Shown here piece after piece: positions 37,466 through 44,978 of a stretch of DNA of 64,000 nucleotides. The notes below the pieces were generated by a model. That model searched no databases and was not told the origin of the DNA. It was given only the letters and a program-made list of their open reading frames with translations. The position numbers and the translations under genes were made by a program. The DNA comes from Cyanobium sp. CH-040 (GTDB taxonomy: Bacteria; Cyanobacteriota; Cyanobacteriia; PCC-6307; Cyanobiaceae): positions 62,001-126,000 of the forward strand of contig NZ_JAGQCJ010000002.1 of the NCBI RefSeq assembly GCF_024346135.1. The letters are read 5' to 3'. Each line of letters begins with the position of its first letter. Position 1 is the stretch's first letter.

Positions 37466-37487
37466 TCTGCTGGCTGGTGTCGCCGCC

Positions 37488-38225
37488 GTGACTGCCTCCT
37501 CCCCTCCGGGACTGCCGCTGCACCCCCTGGTGGACCGGCTGGCTGAGCGGATCCGCAGCGCCTGGGCCGAGCTGCCGGAGCTGGCCGCCCTGCCGGTGGA
37601 TCCGGAGCTGGAGGCGATCAGCGGCAGCCTGGATGGCGAGGCGCTGTTCATCCGCAATGAGCTCTACCGCAGCCGGGGGCTGCGCAAGCTCCACCTCGAG
37701 ACCGCGCGCCTGGGCCTTGGGCTGCAGATCCTGCACTGCGTGTGGTTCCCCGATCCGCGCTGCGACCTGCCCGTGTTCGGAGCCGACATCGTCGCCAGCC
37801 CCGCCGGGGTGTCGGCGGCGATCATGGACCTCTCGCCCGTGAGCGGGTCACTGCCGGAGGCCATCCGTGCCGCGCTGGAGGCCCGCTCCCCGCGCGTCTA
37901 CAGCCAGCCCCGGGACCTGCCCCCGTGGGGCTCGATCTTCTCCCCCTACGTGCGCTTCGTGCGCCCCGCCGGCGCGGCCGAGGAGGAGGCGTTCGTGGAG
38001 GAGGTGGGGGAAGCCCTGGGCATCCTGGCCGAGGCCAGCCGCCGCTGCCCGGTTCAGGGGGCCGATGATCCGGCTACGGTTGAGCGATGGCAGGGTCAAC
38101 TCCGCTATTGCAAGCAACAGAAACAAAACGACAAGACCCGCCGCGTGCTCGAGAAGGCCTTCGATCCCGCCTGGGCGGAGCGCTACATCGAGGAGCTGCT
38201 CTTCGACGATCCTCCGCAGCCCTGA
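37488..38225 (+). CDS. pcyA: phycocyanobilin:ferredoxin oxidoreductase PcyA
   Basis: Reduces biliverdin IXalpha by four electrons to phycocyanobilin, the chromophore of phycobilisomes and phytochromes. The 245-residue protein has the family segments [36 protein letters not shown] and [13 protein letters not shown]; the catalytic His/Asp residues lie in the RKLHLE and FGAD regions by my recollection of the family. Start GTG 37488 gives the standard N-terminal length; the longer in-frame reading runs antisense through the M16 gene. It is followed by an overlapping HlyD-type gene. Confidence 0.95.
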   Translation: MTASSPPGLPLHPLVDRLAERIRSAWAELPELAALPVDPELEAISGSLDGEALFIRNELYRSRGLRKLHLETARLGLGLQILHCVWFPDPRCDLPVFGADIVASPAGVSAAIMDLSPVSGSLPEAIRAALEARSPRVYSQPRDLPPWGSIFSPYVRFVRPAGAAEEEAFVEEVGEALGILAEASRRCPVQGADDPATVERWQGQLRYCKQQKQNDKTRRVLEKAFDPAWAERYIEELLFDDPPQP

Positions 38226-39145
38226 CCCGCTCGCGCCGGCCCGTCCTGCTGGCTGGCTCGCTGCTCACCCTGACGCTGCTGGCGGGCTTCGGCCTGACGC
38301 AGGTGCTGCAGCGTCAGGGCGCCGGCCGTCAGCCTGAGGCCAGCCCCCCTCCAGCCGCCGCCCCGAACCGTCCCGAGCCGGTGGCCGCCCTCGGGCGCCT
38401 CGATCCCAGCGGTGAGGTGCATCAGCTGGCGGCGCCGATCAGCGGCATCGGCGGCAGCCCCCGCATCACCCGCCTGCTGGTGCAGGAGGGCTCCCGGGTG
38501 CAGGCCGGCCAGCTGCTGGCCGAGTTCGACACCGGCCCGCCCCTGAAGGCCCAGCGCGAGCTCCTCGACGCCCGCATCGCCAACCTGCGCTCCCGTCTGG
38601 CGGTGCAGAGCCGGGACATCGCCCGCTACCGCGAGCTGGCCCGCAACGGCGCCATCCCCGGCACCGAGCTGGACAGCCGCGAGAACGATCTGCTGGCCCT
38701 GCGGGGTCTGCTGCAGGAGGCCGAGGCCGAACGGCGCAAGATCACCGCTGATCTGGTGCTCACCGAGCTGCGTGCCCCGATCGACGGCACCGTGCTGCGG
38801 GTGCATGCCCGCCTGGGTGAACGCCCGGGTGAGCGCGGGGTGCTGGAACTGGGCGCCAGCGAACGCATGGAGGCCCTGATCGAGGTGTACGAAAGCGACG
38901 TGGACCGGGTGCGGCTCGAACAGCCGGTGCTGATCACCAGCGAGAGCGGCGGTTTCAGCGGCAGCCTGCGCGGGCGGGTGACGCGCGTCAGCCCCCAGGT
39001 GCGCCAGAGGGAGGTGCTCTCCACCGATCCCGCCAAGGACGCCGATGCCCGCATCGTCGAGGTGCGGGTGGCCCTCGAGCCTCAGGACGCGCAGCGCGTG
39101 CGCGATCTCACCGGCCTGCGGGTGATCGCCCGGATGGAGAACTGA
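38087..39145 (+). CDS. devB: HlyD/DevB-type membrane fusion protein
   Basis: Periplasmic adaptor of a DevBCA-type ABC exporter. The protein (up to 352 residues) has one N-terminal helix ([18 protein letters not shown]), split lipoyl/barrel segments ([30 protein letters not shown]), a coiled-coil hairpin ([20 protein letters not shown]...), and the second lipoyl half ([22 protein letters not shown]). The start is unclear: ATG 38087 or TTG 38108 would overlap pcyA by over 115 bases, and the only codon at the pcyA stop is CTG at 38222 (CTGA overlap). The helix begins nine residues after that CTG. devC follows with a TGATG overlap. Confidence 0.85.
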   Translation: MAGSTPLLQATETKRQDPPRAREGLRSRLGGALHRGAALRRSSAALTRSRRPVLLAGSLLTLTLLAGFGLTQVLQRQGAGRQPEASPPPAAAPNRPEPVAALGRLDPSGEVHQLAAPISGIGGSPRITRLLVQEGSRVQAGQLLAEFDTGPPLKAQRELLDARIANLRSRLAVQSRDIARYRELARNGAIPGTELDSRENDLLALRGLLQEAEAERRKITADLVLTELRAPIDGTVLRVHARLGERPGERGVLELGASERMEALIEVYESDVDRVRLEQPVLITSESGGFSGSLRGRVTRVSPQVRQREVLSTDPAKDADARIVEVRVALEPQDAQRVRDLTGLRVIARMEN

Positions 39146-40317
39146 TGGTCTGGCGCGCATGGCGGGGCCGCCGCATTCCCCTGGCCTGGCTGCTGCTCAC
39201 CCGTCAGCCGATGCGCCTGGCGGTGGCTCTGGCCGGCATCTCCTTCGCCGGCATCCTGATGTTCATGCAGCTGGGCTTCCGGGACGGGCTGTTCGACGCG
39301 AGCGTCACGATCCACCGGCAGTTCGATGCCGACCTGGTGCTGATGAGTCCGCGCACGATCAGCTCGATCGGCATGGCCGCCTTCCCCCGCCGGCGGCTGG
39401 TGCAGGCGATGGCCGACCCGGCGGTGCGCGGCATCACACCGGTGCACTGGAACCTGCTGCTCTGGCGCAATCCAGAGACGCGCACCACCCGCTCGATCCT
39501 CACCCTCGGCTTCGAGCCCTCCGACCCGCTGTTCATCGATCCCGCCCTCACCCGCCAGGCCCAGGTGCTCACCCAGCGCGGGCGGGTGCTCTTCGATGAG
39601 CGCTCCCGGCCCGAGTTCGGGCCGATCGCCGAGCGCTTCCGCGCCGGCGAGGTGGTGGAGACGGAGGTGGCCGGCACCCGCGTGCGGGTGGAGGGCCTGG
39701 TGAATCTGGGCCCCTCCTTCGGGGCTGACGGCAACATGATCACCAGCCGCGAGACCTTCCTCGAACTCACACCCGCCAGCTCCCCCGGCAGCATCGAGCT
39801 CGGCCTGATCCGTCTGGAGCCCGGCGCCGACGCCGCCGCCGCCGCCGAGCGGCTGCGGCGGCTGCTCCCCGAGGACGTGCGGGTGTTCACCAAGGCCGGC
39901 TTTGAGGAGTTCGAGAAGACCTACTGGCGCACCAGCACCGCCATCGGCTTCATCTTCACGCTCGGGGCCGCCATGGGGTTCATCGTCGGCTGCGTGATCG
40001 TGTATCAGATCCTCCACTCCGACGTGAGCGATCACCTGCCCGAGTACGCCACCCTGATGGCCATGGGCTACCCCCTGCCCTCGCTGCTGCGGGTGGTGGG
40101 CCGCGAAGGGCTGCTGCTGGCGGTGCTGGGGTACCTGCCGGCCTATGCCGCAGGTCTCGGCCTCTATGCCCTGGTGCGCAGCGGCACCCGCCTGCCGGTG
40201 TACATGAACCTCGACCGCGCCCTGGTGGTGCTGGTGATGATCCTGGTGATGTGCCTGGCCTCGGCCGCGCTGGCGATGCGGCGGCTGGCCGATGCCGATC
40301 CGGCGGAGATCTTCTGA
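39145..40317 (+). CDS. devC: DevC-type ABC exporter permease
   Basis: Predicted 390-residue MacB/FtsX-type permease: one N-terminal helix (AVALAGISFAGILMFMQLGF), a large periplasmic domain (residues about 40-255), and three C-terminal helices (GFIFTLGAAMGFIVGCVIVYQIL and following). In heterocyst formers DevBCA exports glycolipids; unicellular relatives have paralogues of unknown substrate. It sits between devB and devA with overlapping stop/start codons on both sides. Confidence 0.92.
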   Translation: MVWRAWRGRRIPLAWLLLTRQPMRLAVALAGISFAGILMFMQLGFRDGLFDASVTIHRQFDADLVLMSPRTISSIGMAAFPRRRLVQAMADPAVRGITPVHWNLLLWRNPETRTTRSILTLGFEPSDPLFIDPALTRQAQVLTQRGRVLFDERSRPEFGPIAERFRAGEVVETEVAGTRVRVEGLVNLGPSFGADGNMITSRETFLELTPASSPGSIELGLIRLEPGADAAAAAERLRRLLPEDVRVFTKAGFEEFEKTYWRTSTAIGFIFTLGAAMGFIVGCVIVYQILHSDVSDHLPEYATLMAMGYPLPSLLRVVGREGLLLAVLGYLPAYAAGLGLYALVRSGTRLPVYMNLDRALVVLVMILVMCLASAALAMRRLADADPAEIF

Positions 40318-41006
40318 TGGGTGTGCTGGTGCGGGGGCTGTGCCACAGCTACGGCCGGGGGGCCATGGCGCGCCAGGTGCTGCAGGACGTGGACCTGCAC
40401 ATCGATCCGGGGGAGGTGGTGCTGCTCACCGGCCCCTCCGGCTGCGGCAAGACCACCCTGCTCACCCTGGTGGGGGCCCTGCGGCAGGTGCAGCAGGGAT
40501 CGGTGCGTGTGCTGGGCCAGGAGCTGGCGGGGGCCGGTCGCGGCAGCCGCCAGCGGCTGCGCCGGCGCATCGGCATGATCTTCCAGGGCCACAACCTGCT
40601 GCGTTGCCTCACGGCGGAGCAGAACGTGCAGATGGGCGCCGACCTGCTGCCGGAGCTGGGCTACCGGGCCCGGCGCGACCGTGCCCGGGAGTGGCTGCGG
40701 GCCGTGGGGCTGGGTGACCATCTCGGCAAGCTCCCCCACGATCTCTCCGGTGGTCAGAAGCAGCGGGTGGCGATCGCCCGTGCCCTGGCGGCCGAACCGC
40801 AGCTGCTGCTGGCCGATGAACCCACCGCCGCCCTCGATTCCCGCAGCGGCCGCGATGTGGTGGAGCTGCTGCGGGGCCTGGCGCGGGAGCAGGGCTGCGC
40901 CGTGCTGATGGTGACCCACGATCCGCGCATCCTCGACGTGGCCGACCGGCTGCTGCGCATGGAGGACGGTCGCCTGTTCGGTTCGCTCGCCGAGGCGGTT
41001 GGTTAG
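40317..41006 (+). CDS. devA: DevA-type ABC exporter ATPase
   Basis: Nucleotide-binding subunit of 229 residues with Walker A GPSGCGKTTLL, Q-loop FQGHNLL, signature LSGGQKQRVAIARAL, Walker B LLLADEPTAALD and the switch His in VTHDPR. The ATG at 40317 overlaps the devC stop (TGATG). With devB and devC it forms a complete tripartite exporter apart from the TolC-like outer membrane channel, which would be encoded elsewhere. Confidence 0.94.
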   Translation: MGVLVRGLCHSYGRGAMARQVLQDVDLHIDPGEVVLLTGPSGCGKTTLLTLVGALRQVQQGSVRVLGQELAGAGRGSRQRLRRRIGMIFQGHNLLRCLTAEQNVQMGADLLPELGYRARRDRAREWLRAVGLGDHLGKLPHDLSGGQKQRVAIARALAAEPQLLLADEPTAALDSRSGRDVVELLRGLAREQGCAVLMVTHDPRILDVADRLLRMEDGRLFGSLAEAVG

Positions 41007-41009
41007 GGT
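41004..41009 (+). promoter_or_regulatory. candidate -10 element TAGGGT for the 51-residue protein gene
   Basis: TAGGGT spanning the devA stop codon, 32 bases before the ATG at 41042. With the terminator at 41225 it would define a transcript of about 230 nucleotides. Confidence 0.45.
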
Positions 41010-41041
41010 GAGGGTTCGCAAACCCCTGAGGGCCCGTCCAT

Positions 41042-41197
41042 ATGGCGAAACGCCGCAATCTGAAGAAGGAGAAGCAGGAGCGCAACCGTGCCTACGCCCG
41101 CAAGTTCAAGAAGCGCAAGCTGCGCAATGACGGCCGTGGCGAGGGTGTCGGCAACGGTGTGACCGGCACGGCCAACAACGGTGGCGCCGCCGACTGA
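41042..41197 (+). CDS. 51-residue highly basic small protein
   Basis: Short gene starting MAKRRNLKKEKQERNR and continuing AYARKFKKRKLRNDGRG, then a Gly/Asn-rich tail ending GGAAD. Half of the first 32 residues are Lys or Arg, spaced as in a helix, which suggests RNA, ribosome or DNA binding. I recall similar small proteins in picocyanobacteria but know no function. Support: its own TAGGGT -10-like box, a strong terminator 27 bases after the stop, and clear codon structure. Confidence 0.8.
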   Translation: MAKRRNLKKEKQERNRAYARKFKKRKLRNDGRGEGVGNGVTGTANNGGAAD

Positions 41198-41224
41198 TCC
41201 GGGCCCATCTCTCTCCCGCTCTCA

Positions 41225-41253
41225 GGGGATCCCACGGGATCCCCTTTTTGTTT
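41225..41253 (+). terminator. rho-independent terminator
   Basis: GGGGATCCC, loop AC, GGGATCCCC, then TTTTTGTTT: a perfect 9-bp stem with a T-tract. It ends the transcript of the 51-residue protein gene (and devBCA read-through). It stops only 11 bases before the next ATG at 41265. Confidence 0.92.
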
Positions 41254-41264
41254 GCAACCGGGAC

Positions 41265-42227
41265 ATGTTCCTGAGCGTCGTCATTCCCACCTACAACCGC
41301 CTGCCGATCCTGCGCCAGTGCCTTGAGGCGCTGGAGCGGCAGCAGCTGGTCGAACCGCTGCGGGACTTCGAGGTGGTGGTGGTGGATGACGGCTCCAGCG
41401 ACGACACGGTTGCCTGGATCGAGAGCCATGCCCGGCAGCTGCCCCATGTGCGCCTGATCCGCCAGCGGCACGGGGGCCCGGCCACGGGCCGCAACCGCGG
41501 TGTGGCCGCCGCCCGCGGTGAGGTGGTGGTGTTCATCGACAGCGACCTGGTGGTGCGGCCCGACTTCCTGGTCAGCCATGCCCGTGCCCTGGCCGGTGCA
41601 TGGCAGCGCCACGGCGATCGCCTCTGCTTCACCTACGGAGCGGTGATCAACACGGCGAACTTCGAGGATCCCACCTCCGAGCGCCACAAGCTGCGGGATC
41701 TCTCCTGGGCCTATTTCGCCACGGGCAATGTGGCCATCGAGCGCGCGTTGCTGGAGCGCGCCGGCCTCTTCGACACGGCCTTCCACCTCTACGGCTGGGA
41801 GGACCTGGAGCTGGGCGAGCGACTGCGGCGCCTCGGGGTGCGGCTCGTACGCTGCCCGGAGGCGGTGGGGTATCACTGGCATCCGGCCCTGACGGTCGCG
41901 CAGATCCCCGATCTCATCCGGGTGGAGCGGGAGCGGGCCCGGATGGCCCTGGTGTTCTTCCGCAAGCACCCCACCCGCCGGGTGCGCTTCATCATCCAGT
42001 ACACCTGGCTGCACCGCGTGCTGTGGGAGCTGCTCACGGCCGGCGGACTGATCAACGAACGCAGCCTGAGGCCGCTGCTGGCCTGGCTGATCCGTCACGG
42101 CAGGCCAGCCCTGGCCATGGAGCTGCTGCGCCTGCCCCTCAATCGCATCGGCGTGCGGGCTCTGTTCCGGGAGGCGCGCCAGCAACGTCTCGCGGCAGAC
42201 GGCCCGGTTGTGCAGACGCCGTTTTGA
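41265..42227 (+). CDS. glycosyltransferase family 2
   Basis: Predicted 320-residue GT-A-fold enzyme with [26 protein letters not shown] (nucleotide-sugar binding), [15 protein letters not shown] and FIDSDLVV (DxD metal site), then [16 protein letters not shown], the acceptor-side ED motif of the chondroitin-polymerase-like subgroup. It transfers a sugar from a nucleotide donor; acceptor unknown, likely envelope polysaccharide. The ATG 41265 is directly after a terminator, leaving no room for a normal promoter, so transcription may depend on read-through or a promoter within the terminator. Confidence 0.9.
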   Translation: MFLSVVIPTYNRLPILRQCLEALERQQLVEPLRDFEVVVVDDGSSDDTVAWIESHARQLPHVRLIRQRHGGPATGRNRGVAAARGEVVVFIDSDLVVRPDFLVSHARALAGAWQRHGDRLCFTYGAVINTANFEDPTSERHKLRDLSWAYFATGNVAIERALLERAGLFDTAFHLYGWEDLELGERLRRLGVRLVRCPEAVGYHWHPALTVAQIPDLIRVERERARMALVFFRKHPTRRVRFIIQYTWLHRVLWELLTAGGLINERSLRPLLAWLIRHGRPALAMELLRLPLNRIGVRALFREARQQRLAADGPVVQTPF

Positions 42228-42233
42228 TAGGCT
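42228..42233 (+). promoter_or_regulatory. candidate -10 element TAGGCT for rpsB-tsf
   Basis: TAGGCT directly after the glycosyltransferase stop and 151 bases before the rpsB ATG; fits TAnnnT. A start near 42240 would give a leader of about 145 nucleotides that contains the predicted fold at 42265-42375. Confidence 0.4.
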
Positions 42234-42264
42234 AACCCGGTTCCCTCAAACCGCACACCTGCGC

Positions 42265-42375
42265 GTTTCGGGTGATCACGTCAATGGCCCCGTGGTCATG
42301 GGTGCCGGGACTGCTCCCGGTGTCTCCCCACACGGCCGCCGCGCGATCCCTGGCAGGTGGTGGCCAACCCGAAAC
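42265..42375 (+). ncRNA. predicted multi-branch structured leader RNA of rpsB
   Basis: A perfect 9-bp long-range helix (GTTTCGGGT at 42265-42273 with ACCCGAAAC at 42367-42375) encloses three hairpins: 42274-42280 with 42291-42297 (7 bp, one G-U), 42305-42310 with 42315-42320 (6 bp, CCGGGA/TCCCGG, four-base loop), and 42334-42340 with 42359-42365 (7 bp, one G-U). The closing helix ends 9 bases before the rpsB ATG. Hairpin 1 stacks directly on the closing helix and hairpin 3 is one base from it. The layout suggests a cis-acting regulator, for example feedback by ribosomal protein S2. Found by eye; no covariation evidence. Confidence 0.5.
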
Positions 42376-42384
42376 CCCACAACC

Positions 42385-43098
42385 ATGGCTGTCGTCACTC
42401 TCGCCGAAATGATGGAGGCGGGTGCCCACTTCGGGCATCAGACCCGTCGCTGGAACCCGAAGATGTCGCGCTACATCTACTGCGCGCGCAACGGCGTTCA
42501 CATCATCGATCTCGTGCAGACCGCCGTCTGCATGAACAACGCCTACAAATGGGTGCGCACTGCAGCCCGCAGCGGCAAGCGTTTCCTGTTCGTCGGCACC
42601 AAGAAGCAGGCATCCGAAGTGATCGCCCAGGAGGCCACCCGCTGCGGAGCCGCCTACGTGAATCAGCGCTGGCTGGGCGGCATGCTCACCAACTGGACCA
42701 CCATGCGCGCGCGCATCGAGCGTCTCAAGGACCTGGAGCGCATGGAGAGCTCCGGAGCCATCGCCATGCGCCCCAAGAAGGAGGCGGCCGTGCTGCGCCG
42801 TGAACTGGAGCGCCTCCAGAAGTACCTGGGCGGTCTCAAGAACATGCGCCGCCTGCCCGATGTGGTGGTGCTGGTGGACCAGCGCCGGGAGTCCAATGCC
42901 GTGCTCGAGGCCCGCAAGCTCGACATCCCCCTGGTCTCGATGCTCGACACCAACTGCGATCCCGACCTCTGCGATGTGCCGATTCCCTGCAACGATGACG
43001 CCGTCCGCTCCGTGCACCTGGTGCTGAGCCGTCTGGCCGACGCCATCAACGAAGGCCGCCATGGCTCCGGCGAGCCCACCGACAGCGACGAGGGCTGA
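42385..43098 (+). CDS. rpsB: 30S ribosomal protein S2
   Basis: Small-subunit protein at the mRNA exit region. The 237-residue protein has [65 protein letters not shown] and [18 protein letters not shown] 42385 gives the family-standard N-terminus; longer in-frame starts (from 42208) run through the structured leader. No Shine-Dalgarno sequence precedes the ATG (ACCCCACAACC). Confidence 0.98.
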   Translation: MAVVTLAEMMEAGAHFGHQTRRWNPKMSRYIYCARNGVHIIDLVQTAVCMNNAYKWVRTAARSGKRFLFVGTKKQASEVIAQEATRCGAAYVNQRWLGGMLTNWTTMRARIERLKDLERMESSGAIAMRPKKEAAVLRRELERLQKYLGGLKNMRRLPDVVVLVDQRRESNAVLEARKLDIPLVSMLDTNCDPDLCDVPIPCNDDAVRSVHLVLSRLADAINEGRHGSGEPTDSDEG

Positions 43099-43114
43099 GC
43101 CCTTCGCTCAAGGG

Positions 43115-43143
43115 AGCGCTGGGCGCCCATCCGCACCAGCGCT
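43115..43143 (+). promoter_or_regulatory. 8-bp hairpin in the rpsB-tsf spacer
   Basis: AGCGCTGG and CCAGCGCT form a perfect 8-bp stem around a 13-base loop that itself contains GGGCGCCC-like sequence. No T-tract follows, so it is not a simple terminator; it may be a processing or mRNA-stability element between the two cistrons. Confidence 0.45.
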
Positions 43144-43182
43144 GCCACCCTCTGCAGCCACCCTCTGCTGCCACCGTCTCCC
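43144..43182 (+). repeat. 13-bp pyrimidine-rich tandem repeat before tsf
   Basis: Three tandem 13-base units: GCCACCCTCTGCA, GCCACCCTCTGCT, GCCACCGTCTCCC. They are followed by more pyrimidines up to the tsf start at 43211, leaving an unstructured leader with no purine-rich ribosome-binding site. Confidence 0.7.
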
Positions 43183-43210
43183 TCTTCTCCGTCCCCAGAT
43201 TCCTCACCCC

Positions 43211-43870
43211 ATGGCTGAGATTTCAGCGAAGCTCGTCAAGACCCTGCGCGACAAGACCGGCGCCGGGATGATGGATTGCAAGAAGGCTCTCGCCGAGACC
43301 AACGGCGATACCGAAAAAGCGATCGAATGGCTGCGCCAGAAGGGCATCGCCAGCGCCGAGAAGAAGGCGGGCCGCACCGCCGCCGAAGGCGCCATCGGCT
43401 CCTACATTCACACCGGTGCCCGCGTGGGTGTTCTGGTCGAGGTGAACTGCGAGACCGATTTCGTGGCCCGCGGTGAGATCTTCCAGGAGCTGATCCGCAA
43501 CGTGGCGATGCAGATCGCAGCCTGTCCCTCCGTCGATTACGTGAAGGTCGAGGACATCCCGGCCGACGTGGCTGACCGCGAGAAGCAGATCGAGATGGGT
43601 CGTGACGACCTGGCCGGTAAGAAGGAGGAGATGAAGGAGAAGATCGTGGCCGGCCGCATCGGCAAGCGACTCAAGGAAATGGCCCTGATGGATCAGCCTT
43701 ACATCAAGGACAGCACCATCACCGTGTCTGAACTGGTGAAGCAGGTGGCCGGCAAGGTGGGCGAGAACGTGCAGGTGCGCCGTTTTGTGCGCTTCAACCT
43801 CGGCGAGGGCATCGAGGTGGAAACCGCCGACTTCGCGGCCGAGGTGGCCGCAATGAGCGGCGCCTCCTGA
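43211..43870 (+). CDS. tsf: translation elongation factor Ts
   Basis: Guanine nucleotide exchange factor for EF-Tu. The 219-residue protein has the N-terminal UBA-like domain ([20 protein letters not shown]), the TDFVAR motif ([14 protein letters not shown]) that inserts into EF-Tu, and the C-terminal part ([15 protein letters not shown]). The length matches the short, single-repeat cyanobacterial form. It follows rpsB after 112 bases, the usual order. Confidence 0.98.
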   Translation: MAEISAKLVKTLRDKTGAGMMDCKKALAETNGDTEKAIEWLRQKGIASAEKKAGRTAAEGAIGSYIHTGARVGVLVEVNCETDFVARGEIFQELIRNVAMQIAACPSVDYVKVEDIPADVADREKQIEMGRDDLAGKKEEMKEKIVAGRIGKRLKEMALMDQPYIKDSTITVSELVKQVAGKVGENVQVRRFVRFNLGEGIEVETADFAAEVAAMSGAS

Positions 43871-43937
43871 GTCCAGACCCATCACAGCCGAATCTCCTCT
43901 GTCCGGCGGTCAGGTCCAGGCCGACGCCCTCAGCGAG

Positions 43938-44978
43938 GTGCGACGGCAGATCGAACACGCCAGCGTGACCCTGCAGGGCGTCAATCCGGCGCTCTACCGG
44001 GACCTGGCCCTCTACCTGCAGGTGCTGCGCGAACACCTGCCGGACGCCGTGGAGAAGGCCCTGTTTCATCTGGCCACGCGCCTCCACCCCCGGCGCTACT
44101 GCGAGCTGCCTGCCGATCGGCGCCGCGGCCTGCATGAGCGCGCAGCGGCGCTGGTGCGGCAGGCCGGCAGCCTGTTCACCGTCGAACAGCTGGTCCAGCT
44201 CGCCGCTGCACTGGCCAGCGGCCGCCAGCAGCGGCAGCAGGCGTGGCTGACCCAGCTGCGAGCTGTCGCAGCCGACAGCGACCACGATGCTGGGGCCGGC
44301 GCTGCCGGCGAAGCCGATGGTTCCGTGCGGCTGAGTCTGGCCCCCCCCGTCGCCATGACCTGGTGGCGGGGACACGAGGCCTGGCCAGCCGGCGGCGACC
44401 GGGGCGAAGCACCCGGCGGCGATCCTCCGGACCCTTCCCCGGACGACGGCCCCGATCAGGCTGCCGATCCCTTCGCTGAAATCCCTGCTGGGCATCTGCG
44501 CGAAGGTGCGCCCCCGCTCTGGGATTCAGGGCTGCTGCCCCGTGAACCGGTGGAGCTGCTCACCTGGCTCGACGGCATCGAACGGGCGCTGGCGCGCCGG
44601 CTGCTCGATCTCTCCCATGGCCTCAATGCCGAGCTGCTGCGAGCTGGCCTGAGCCACAGCCTGCTGCCGCTCAACCTCCTCGAGGCCGCCCTGAGCGGAC
44701 AACTGGAGCAGCTGGCGGCCCCCGCCAACCTGCTGCGCCTGCAGCTGCCCGTTCCCGACCCCCTGGCCGGTTCACTGGAGTCGGTGGCGCTGCTCCTGCG
44801 CACGGCCGACCTGGAGCTGGACTACCCGCGCCTGCGCACCTGCCGCAGCCGCCTGCAACGCCACCGCCAGGAGGTGCGCAGAATGGCGGAGCGGCACCGG
44901 CGCCTCAGGCGCCGTCTGCAGGCCCTCGAGGCGGAACAGCTGTGGCGCCAGGACAACCCCAGGTACCGACAGCTGTAG
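43938..44978 (+). CDS. conserved hypothetical helical protein between tsf and recG
   Basis: Predicted 346-residue protein with an all-helical look. Residues 1-105 (LYRDLALYLQVLREHLPDAVEKALFHLAT, SLFTVEQLVQLAAALASGRQQRQ) are separated by a long acidic, Gly/Pro-rich linker (about 110-190) from a C-terminal helical domain (PREPVELLTWLDGIERALARRLLDLSHGLN, RLRTCRSRLQRHRQEVRRMAERHRRLR). GTG start at 43938. It overlaps recG by 37 bases. Position beside recG seems conserved in picocyanobacteria as I recall it; function unknown. Confidence 0.75.
   Translation: MRRQIEHASVTLQGVNPALYRDLALYLQVLREHLPDAVEKALFHLATRLHPRRYCELPADRRRGLHERAAALVRQAGSLFTVEQLVQLAAALASGRQQRQQAWLTQLRAVAADSDHDAGAGAAGEADGSVRLSLAPPVAMTWWRGHEAWPAGGDRGEAPGGDPPDPSPDDGPDQAADPFAEIPAGHLREGAPPLWDSGLLPREPVELLTWLDGIERALARRLLDLSHGLNAELLRAGLSHSLLPLNLLEAALSGQLEQLAAPANLLRLQLPVPDPLAGSLESVALLLRTADLELDYPRLRTCRSRLQRHRQEVRRMAERHRRLRRRLQALEAEQLWRQDNPRYRQL

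Noticed and set aside
42208-42384. In-frame N-terminal extension of rpsB
   Set aside because: The S2 family starts at the ATG 42385; the upstream part shows no S2-like sequence and holds a predicted RNA fold and promoter.
43144-43182. 13-bp repeat before tsf as a CRISPR or phage attachment site
   Set aside because: Only three tandem units without spacers, and no integrase or cas gene in the window.
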